64,000 bases of DNA, taken from NCBI GenBank assembly GCA_022496185.1, contig WTXG01000050.1, forward strand, positions 124,001 through 188,000. The letters run 5' to 3'. A program made the translations under genes and the position numbers. Positions 56,845 through 64,000 of this stretch are shown here, piece by piece; position 1 is the stretch's first letter, and the number at the start of each line of letters is the position of its first letter. This stretch comes from Multifurca ochricompacta. Lineage: Eukaryota; Basidiomycota; Agaricomycetes; Russulales; Russulaceae. A model generated the notes under the pieces. That model had not been told where the DNA came from, ran no database searches, and was given only the letters and a program-made list of their open reading frames with translations.

Positions 56845-59013
56845 CAAAGGTCTGTCTTCATCCATCATGTATGGTACTGGATCTTCATAGCTCTTGGTAG
56901 CAGATACTGAGAGGTAGTCAGGGGGGGTCGTGGTGCTTGGGGGGGTGCTTCTTCTGATGCCAGGGCTCTCACTGGGGTAGGGCGAGGAGGTCCTTGACCT
57001 TGGATGGCTCTGGTCTTGCTGGGCATTGATTGGTGATGTGATTAGGCTTCCCACAATAGAAGCAAAGCTTATTTTCTCGTCGATACTTCTTTTCTTCTGG
57101 GGTTAACTTGGTAGTGCATGGAGGGGTGTTAGGGTTTCTGGGCTGGGAAGAGGCAACAAAGTTGACTTGGGCTTCTGGGTTGTCAGTGGTAGCTTCTCCA
57201 ACATGCAGATGGAGAGGCTGAGGCTTGGTGGTCTTGCCATAAAGCTGCCATGCTGCATCAAATTCTCTGGCCTTAGTGACAAGATCTGGAGTGTGGTGGG
57301 CTGGGGGGATAGTCCAAGGAGCTTCTGTCCTAGACCTTGATTGATCATGCTTCGGAAGGCATAGATCTTGGTGTTTTCATCCACTGTAGCACGAGTAGCA
57401 TGGGTGGACCATTCTTGGTACCAGTCATTGAAGGGGCGAGTGCCTTGGCGAATTTCATACATGGCTTGGTGGACAGGAGGCGACTCTCTACTGGAATGAA
57501 CTGTTTTTCAAAGTCAATTCTGAAGCGGTCCCAGTCCCGAAGGAAGGGGGGTTGGCTTGGAGTGCAGTGTTGGTGCGGTCTCTGGCCCATTCGCCTGCTG
57601 GTGTATCAAGTTTAAAGTGGGTGAGGGCTGCAGAGACTTGTCTACTCTCATCAGTGAAGGCACCTTCATTCAGGTAGTAGTAGTTGGCTAGCTGGGACCA
57701 GAAACATTCTGCTTTAGAGCTTGACCATCAAAAGATTCTGGGGGTGATCCCAGGATCTTTCCATTGGAGGTGGCAGTAGTACTCATGATATTCAGAGGTG
57801 TTGGTGTCTTTGGAGGGTGTGAAGCAATAGCAGTAGTTGTGGAGGCAAGGGATATGGATGGGAGAGTAGGGGGGGTTCTGAGGGTGATAGCATGAAGGGA
57901 TTGCTCTACAGCTTCAAGGGACTGGGATACTTCTTCTTCATCTGAGGTGATAGAAGCAACTGGGAATTGGACATGGTGGTTATTAAGGTAGACCCACGCT
58001 GTATGGGTGTCAGACCAACGGACTTCCTTTCCGTTGTATGTTCCTAGAATGTGTGGGGGTCAAGGTTGCTGATGAGGTCGATGTTGGGGAAATTACTGAG
58101 ATATTCGTTTACAGGAAGGATGCAACTGTCCCAAGACGTTTCCAGTCGTGTCCAAGAGTCTGAGTGTAGTAGTTGTCTCCTTTCCAGGTAGCAACAAAAG
58201 CACGGTTGTCATAGTCAAAGATAGGGTGGGTAAAGCCAAAGGGGACTTGAGCTAATTCTTCAGCAGTAAGAGATCGTTCTGAGGTCATTCAGAGCAGGTG
58301 CTAAGGCGGTATGTAGTCCACCCTTGGGCGTTCCAGGCGTAGTAGACTTGATAGGCTGGGCGAAGGACAGCACGGTCTAGACGATAGTTGCGGATGTTTC
58401 TGTGGATCCAGTAATACTCTTCAACTATTCCTGGGGCAGAGATAACAATGCGAAGTCGCCAAAGGAGGTTTTCAAAGTACAGGGGGTCTGTGGTGATACG
58501 ATTAGCTTCACTCAAGGGATGGTAGATGTCAAGGTGATTGGCTCTTTGAGTTGCAAGCTGAGCAGAACAATGAAGGTGGAATTCTCATAGTTCACTAGGG
58601 TTTCGAGTGGGTAATGTCCTAGAGACAAAGATATCTGTGGCAGGATAGATATGGTTGACTTGATGAACAATGGAAGGGGATGGGACCAAGACTGATCAGA
58701 TTCTACTACTGGGAGGTTCAGGAAGGGTGTTGATGTCAAGGCAAGCTGGGTGGATGTTGGTGGGATGGGGGAGTAGTTTAGATGAGCGAGGAAGGGTTCT
58801 GGGACAGGGGGAATTGGTGTTCTGGCGGTGGTGCACTAGGACTGGGTGGGTTTGTGCTCTTTGTCTTCTGGAGGTGCGATGGGGGGCAGGTGTGGCAGGT
58901 GTGTCATTGCTACTACGTCTTCTAGGATTTCTTCTTCTGTCTTGGGGGGAGTTGGACTGACTTCTTCTGTGTTGGGATGCCAGGTTGATAGCCCAGTCAG
59001 TAATACTAGCCAC
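56836..59013 (-). pseudogene. gag: gypsy gag of D1, broken
   Basis: Long gag with N-terminal region from a GTG at 59013 (ASITDWAINL), Arg/Ser-rich part, conserved tyrosine-rich stretches (YFENLLWRLRI, PFGFTHPIFDYD), capsid (LANYYYLNEGAF, DWDRFRIDFEKQF, FNDWYQEWSTHA) and knuckle CFYCGKPNHITNQC near 57020-57067. Ends DF-stop at 56836. Start and internal frames are uncertain because of several indels. Confidence 0.75.
56839..56845 (-). promoter_or_regulatory. -1 frameshift heptamer GGATTTT, gag-pol (D1)
   Basis: GAT TTT TAA in gag; GGA TTT TTA in the -1 frame, reading GFLTHPTAAL. The zero-frame stop follows at once. Confidence 0.65.
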
Positions 59014-59259
59014 GATGCAAAGGAGTCTTTTATTTCTTTTCCCTACTTAGATTGAGTAATGTGAAGGTAAGTATGTATCAAAGGCTGAAGGCCTCCACAA
59101 TACTATGCCTAGGGGGGTAGGGGGAGTATCTGGACAAAGTTACAGGTACAGAGGTCAATATCACAGAGGCAGCGTTGTCTGGATACAGGGGAACTTTCTT
59201 CGAAGTCAGAGGTGTTTTCTGTGGGGGTCTCAGATCAGACCAAGTGGTAGTGTTACCAA
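59014..59259 (-). other. spacer between D1 5' ORF remnant and gag
   Basis: Stops in all minus-strand frames; no gene seen. Confidence 0.5.
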
Positions 59260-61130
59260 TTAAGACTGTCTGGGTCTGGGTGAGGCGTTCTTCTTCTTGG
59301 GTGACTGCTGCAAGGGAAAGGGTAGGGAAGGTGAGCTCTTCTGGTTCTGGGGAAGGTTCAGCGTAGGTGGGGAGGTAAGGGGGGTCTGTGAAGATGGGGG
59401 GGTTAACAGGAAGGGGCAGTGGTTGCGTGAGGTGGTCTCCCAGTAATCAGCAGTCCACAGGTATTCAATTTGTATTCCTTCTGTTTCTACAAGGCGCCAG
59501 CCAGAAGGGGAGGGAGCAGAGTGAAGGCGGATCTCATCAAAGGTAAGGTTGATTCTGGTATGGTCTAGATGAAAGGTAGAGAGGTAGTAGAGGCGTTCTC
59601 CTCTGAGCAAGAGTGTTTCAAGTTCTGGGATGAGGGGGAATGTGTTCTTTCCAAAGGTATTCGTCGTTGACACAGACTAAGAGTGTTTCAAGGGGGTCTC
59701 CTGTGGAATGGGTGAGTTGAGCAAGGTGCCAATAGAGGAGTTGGTGCTGGGAGTCTCGAGGAATGGCCTGACAGGGTCCGGTCAGGAACTGGTTGTACTG
59801 GGTTTGGGAGAGGACTTGTCCAAAGGGGAGGAGAATTCGAAGGGGAAGATAGATGGTATCTACATCACACCAACCTTCTGCTTGTCCATCGTCGTGGAGG
59901 GTGCTGATAAGTGGTTCTGGGTAGAGGAGGGCGAGTTGTGCTTCTCTGTGGAGCTGGAAAGGTGGTTGAATTGTCTTTGGACACGTTGGAGGCGTTCTTC
60001 TCTTTCTGCAGGAAAGGACACTATTTTCTGGACCAAGGAGTTGTCTTTATTTACTAGGGACCTCTACAGTTAGGTGCACAACGTACTGTTTAGAGGTTAC
60101 TATGAAATCTATGTCTTCAAAGCACGAGTACCCGTCTGCAGGTTGGATGGGGAGGAGGGTAAGGGATTGGTAGGTAAGCGGACAGGGTTAATAAGGGGAC
60201 AAGTTCTAAGTGATTCCTGAGTGCATCCCGAACTGTAAAGTATCTTTCCTCCACCAAGACTCCTAAATCAGTGAAGCTCAGGGTCCCGAAGATGCAGATA
60301 AAGCGTCCGTCTAGCAGGTCAAACCCCTGAAGTAATGCTCTGGCTCCACTGAAGACGTCTTGCAATTCTGGGGAGAGGGTGCGGTCCAGGGGGCAATGGA
60401 AGCTTCCAAGAATAGACTAAGAGACCACTGGGGAAGGTGCGAGGGTTGGGGGCCAAGTATCCTACTTTGGCACAGAGATTGAGGTTTACAAAGTGGGAGG
60501 TGGGGTAATGAGGGGAACGAAGGAATCGATCAATGCAAGGACGAATAGGAAGTTATGAAAGTGAGGGAAGCGGATAGGAATGTGAGTCCCAGGGAGGTAA
60601 TTAGCCTGATCACGAAGCACATCCAAGTAGCAGGGAAATTGGTCAAAAAAGCTGACTCTCTGGAAAACTGGGCAGGCACCCAAGACTCCTGTCGACCGTC
60701 AAGCGAGTAGTAGATAAGAAACTGATGAGGGTTGGTTGGATGATCGATACAAATAGGACGATGAACAAGAGAAGGAGGAGGTGTCCGATGGTTAGGGCCA
60801 GGGTGGCGAGGGGAGAGGGCGTTTGCAGTAGTGGGAGGGGGTGGAGCTGGGGTTGGAAGGCGAATATAACGAGGAGGGGGGGTGCCAAAGGTGTTGGACG
60901 TGTTTAAGAGGCCTGGGGGAACGAGAGGGGGCAATTGGAGGGTGGGGGAGGGCACAGGGAAAGGATGAAGTTCTGGGAGTTCCAGAGGAGGCAAGACCGA
61001 TGAAGGGGGGGCAGGGGATGCTGTGGCAGCTGCCTCTACTAAGGCAGCGAAGTTGAGGATTTCGTGGGGGGGGGTAAGCTCGTAGGGGGGGAGGCTGCTT
61101 GATCCGAGGTGTAGGACACAGGAGAGCTGT
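59260..61130 (-). pseudogene. unrecognised broken coding region at the D1 5' end
   Basis: Between primer site and gag lie protein-like stretches in changing frames: a Pro/Leu-rich start (FAALVEAAATASP, LPPLELPELHPFPVP), then YYSLDGRQ, LQDVFSGARALLQGFD, RFICIFGTLSFTDLGV, YNQFLTGPCQAIPRDSQ and ELETLLLRGERLYYLS. They read as one decayed protein of roughly 600 residues with short indels. I recognise no domain. It could be an enlarged gag N-terminus, a captured gene or an envelope-like or accessory ORF; no evidence favours one. Confidence 0.5.
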
Positions 61131-61185
61131 TTTGGGACACTAGGGCACTTTGTCAGTCACTGTCTGCTGTGAAAGAGACTGTCCA

Positions 61186-61195
61186 AATGTTACAA
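61186..61195 (-). promoter_or_regulatory. self-complementary primer-binding site (D1)
   Basis: TGGACAGTCT on the minus strand, two bases inside the LTR. Exact complement of AGACTGTCCA in the LTR (61376-61385), 35 bases after TATATAA (61414-61420). Confidence 0.77.
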
Positions 61196-61197
61196 CT

Positions 61198-61761
61198 CAC
61201 TGTCGACTGCCTGGACAGTGGGTTGTATGCGAGGGGAAGGGATTTGGAAGTGGGCAAAGGATGAGAGTGAGGGTGAAAGTGCAAGAGAGACAAGCGAACA
61301 GCTCAAGGGCAAGGGATGAGAAGCCTTCCACAAGGTGGGGCTAATCTCCTAGGTAATCAGGAACCGGATCACAAGTGGACAGTCTGGAGCTGTCCATTCT
61401 ATTCCCAAAGGGTTTATATACGTAATTACAACCGGGACTTTGGTCTGTGCACCACTTTAGGGGAGGTTAACTTCGCTTTAACTCCCTACTGATCCACCAA
61501 TGAGAATAGCCCCACTTTTGGGCTTAGAAATCCGCAGTCCGCAGTCCGCAGTTTGTGGACTGCTGTTTAGGCATTGTGGGGTTCTGTTAGTACTCTTCCC
61601 ACAGGTCTCCAATTTGGCAGGAGTCCGGCCCTGGTCCGGACCGGCCCTTCTCTGGTCTTAATCTAGGGTTATCTTCGTTTCTGAGGGTTTTACAAGGTCT
61701 CTGGGAGCGTCTGAGGATTTCTGGGGGGTCAGGAGGTTTTCTAGGGTGTCAGTTCATGACA
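61198..61761 (-). repeat. 5' LTR of D1 (564 bp)
   Basis: Twin of 52515-53090 with about 25 differences and small indels. Directly followed by gypsy A pol. Confidence 0.92.
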
Positions 61762-63543
61762 AGCTGCGGCCAGTCCAGGACTATCGACGAATCAATGCAT
61801 ATACCGTGAAAAACGCCTACCCCCTGCCGCTCATCTCCGAACTCATCGACACTATGAGGGACAAAGCTCTCTTTTCGAAGATGGACGTGCGGTGGGGTTA
61901 CAACAATGTTAGAATCAAGGAGGGTGATCAGTGCAAAGCAGCGTTTAAGACAAACCAAGGGTTGTTCGAACCCAATGTCATGTTCTTTGGTCTCACAAAT
62001 TCGCCGGCAACGTTCCAATCCATGATGAATCACATTTTCCGCGACCTCATTCTCACAGGAGAAGTAGTGGTCTACATGGACGACATCCTGGTTGCTACCT
62101 CAGACAATCTAGACCACCATCGAGACCGAGTGCACCAGGTACTGGATATACTACAAGAATATGACCTGTATCTCAAACCCGCCAAATGCTCCTTTGAGCA
62201 ACGGAGTGTGGAGTACCTAGGAGTCATCTTAGAAGGAGGACGAGTGCATATGGATCCCATTAAAGTGCAAGGAATCCAAGAGTGGCCAGTGCCGACCTGT
62301 GTCAAGGACGTCCGGTCGTTCATCGGATTCTGTAACTTCTACCGACGATTCGTCAAGGGATTTTCAGGCATAGCGCGACCATTGAACGACCTACTGAAAA
62401 AGGACGTACCATGGCATTGGGGTGCGGCACAACAGCAGGCATTCAAACGAATTAGGGACCTTGTTGGGTCAGAACCAGTACTCATTCAGCCGGATCTGAG
62501 TCACCCCTTCGAACTAGAAGTGGATGCCTCTCACTTCGCGAACGGAGCGGTATTATACCAAAGGGACGCCGCACAAGTACTTCACCCAGTGGCATACTAC
62601 TCTGAGACCTTCTCCCCCGCTGAAAGGAACTACGACATCTGGGACAGGGAGCTATTAGCCATCGTAAAAGCATTGCGACATTGGCGACCGTACCTGGCAG
62701 GAACCCCTCATAAGACCGTCATCCACACTGATCATTCCAACCTCCTATACTGGAAAGAACCCCACAAGATCAGCCGACGTGTGGCACGAGAAGTCCTAGA
62801 ATTGGAAGAATATAACTTTACGCTGAAACACATCGCAGGAAGCCAGAATGCTAGAGCAGATGCACTGTCACATAGATCAGACATGCATACAGGAGAAGAT
62901 GACAATAACGACATCACTGTCCTCCTGGAAGAAGTCTTTGCAAGAACGGCCGTGGTCAGTCTCCACGACATGGACCTTTGGGCACAAGTCTCCCAAAATA
63001 TGAATCAAGACCTGTGTATTTCATGGGCCGACACTCACAATTTGAAGAAAATCAACGGTCTTTGGTGGAAAGACGGGGATCGACTCGTTGTCACCGGTGA
63101 TGACAACATTAAGAGGGGGGTGATCCATTTTCACCACGACCTTCCCTCTGCAGGACATCCAGGCATTGCCAACACCTATGCCTTGGCTAAAAGAGACTAT
63201 TGGTGGCCCAATATGAAAAAGGACATTGAAAGCTACGTACAAGGATGTGCGTCATGTCAAGCAAATAAGGTGAACACGCACCCGAAAGTCCCACCAATGT
63301 ACCCCATCACTCCCACTGCATCGACTCCGTTCCAGACCATCGCCATGGACTTCATTGTCAAGTTGCCCAAATCACAAGGCTTCGACACTATCCTCACCAT
63401 CACAGATCATGACTGCTCCAAAGCGGCCCTCTTTATCCCCTGTAACGAAACCATCACAGCCGAAGGAGTGGCAAAACTATACCTGGATCACGTATACCGT
63501 CACTACGGGCTCCCCAAGAAGATCATCTCTGATAGGGATACCC
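61762..63543 (+). pseudogene. pol: gypsy A4 pol fragment (RT to integrase), plus strand
   Basis: Open for about 593 codons without a stop: RT from LRPVQDYRRINAYTVK, YMDDILVATSDN intact near 62080, EGGRVHMD with the CGA that is TGA in A1, RNase H, zinc domain and integrase up to ISDRD. Truncated on the left by D1 and on the right by the family E LTR. Any start upstream in the D1 LTR is accidental. Confidence 0.93.
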
Positions 63544-63990
63544 TGTGACATTTTCTTGCTGCTGTTTCGGCTTTTCTCCTTTTTTCTTCTATGCCCCTCT
63601 CTTTTGATGTCATAGACCTTGTGACCTTAGTATGATATCATAGTACATTACATCTAGACTATGACTTCATAGTAGCTATATTGTATTTAAGGACTTCAAT
63701 AAATCCAAGGACAGACTAAGTCTGTTCTCCTTGTACCAATCAAAGGTCCTTAAGAAGTCCCTTCAGCCCTCTTCCAAGATGTGACTTGAGAGGGTTTGGC
63801 TCACCAGTAACTCCAGCAAAGGCTCTTGCCTTGCTATCTGAACACCCTGACTTCACACGCGACGTTCAGACTCGTTGCCTTGATCCATACTGGCCGCGTG
63901 CTGTGTGACACCTGCCTACCTTGATTGCCTTGATTGACTGTGACCCTGACTGACCTGAACCGACGCACGCCGAAGGACCTGTGTGCGACA
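63544..63990 (+). repeat. 5' LTR of a family E gypsy element (447 bp)
   Basis: tgtgacattttc to gtgcgaca, inserted in A4 integrase. TATTTAA at 63684-63690 and AGTCTGTTCT at 63719-63728. The TATTTAAGGA box and transcript-start match are shared with family C; the rest differs. The element body lies beyond the window. Confidence 0.8.
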
Positions 63991-64000
63991 TTAGAACAGA
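63991..64000 (+). promoter_or_regulatory. start of the family E primer-binding site
   Basis: TTAGAACAGA, identical to the first ten bases inside the C1 LTR. AGAACAGA is complementary to TCTGTTCT in the LTR, 35 bases after the TATA box to the start of the full match. The window ends here. Confidence 0.7.

Larger units (their letters stand above)
52515..61761 (-). mobile_element. gypsy D1, a long degenerate chromovirus
   Basis: LTRs at both ends, minus strand. Order: LTR, self-complementary primer site, an unrecognised 2-kb broken coding region, gag, -1 overlap, pol with chromodomain, purine tract, LTR. Left flank is Cop4 (ending attgg), right flank is gypsy A pol (starting agctg): no target duplication. 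LTRs differ at about 25 sites, so D1 is the oldest full element here. Confidence 0.9.

Noticed and set aside
56000..61100. Envelope gene in D1
   Set aside because: No signal peptide, furin-like site or transmembrane anchor could be made out in the broken frames, and the region lies 5' of gag rather than 3' of pol.
61746..61800. A true start codon for the A4 reading frame in the D1 LTR
   Set aside because: The homologous pol begins far upstream; the frame merely runs into LTR bases at a truncation point.
1..64000. Classic RIP of repeats
   Set aside because: The inactivating changes seen sit at CpG, and many copies still have long open frames; the CpA bias of RIP was not apparent by eye.

Overview
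The window is a fungal, most likely basidiomycete (Agaricomycetes-type), heterochromatin-like block made only of LTR retrotransposons nested inside one another. I see no host gene, tRNA, rRNA or prokaryotic feature. The fungal call rests on Ty3/gypsy chromoviruses with C-terminal chromodomains, self-primed leaders as in the Tf1/sushi group, Ty1/copia elements of fungal type, and heavy CpG-to-TpG decay that suggests cytosine methylation. The genus is not determinable by reading alone.

Local names used here: gypsy family A (copies A1, A2, A3, A4), family B (B1 and a solo LTR), family C (C1), family D (D1), family E (one LTR at the right edge, related to C), and copia copies Cop1 to Cop4. Layout, outermost first. 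A tandem copia pair, Cop1 and Cop3, shares one LTR (12433-12623 plus 33976-34295). Cop1 (6972-12432) carries A1 in its leader (1-6971) and a family B solo LTR in gag (7290-7886). The shared copia LTR was split by A2 (12624-33970, duplication ccaat), which was itself split by A3 (17427-23999, ctgcc) and C1 (24341-31618, gtcaa). The Cop3 leader was split by Cop2 (34924-48815, taatc), which was split by B1 (37774-45301, caaag). Cop3 gag (49133-49706) is cut by the LTR of Cop4 (49707-52514), and Cop4 gag is cut by D1 (52515-61761). D1 runs without a target duplication into a gypsy A pol fragment (A4, 61762-63543), which is cut by the family E LTR (63544-63990).

The gypsy elements share a plan: LTR, self-complementary primer site, gag with a CCHC knuckle, a -1 overlap at GGATTTT, then protease, reverse transcriptase, RNase H, integrase and chromodomain. 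Families A, B and C add a further reading frame after the chromodomain; in A and B it ends in an array of zinc knuckles. Family D instead has about 2 kb of unrecognised broken coding sequence between the primer site and gag. The copia elements encode one polyprotein and have a primer site matching the anticodon arm of initiator tRNA-Met.

Almost every long frame is broken, most often by CGA changed to TGA. The best preserved frames are B1 gag, the accessory ORFs of A1 and A3, and the A4 pol fragment. Reading frames opposite to or overlapping these genes are treated as shadows.
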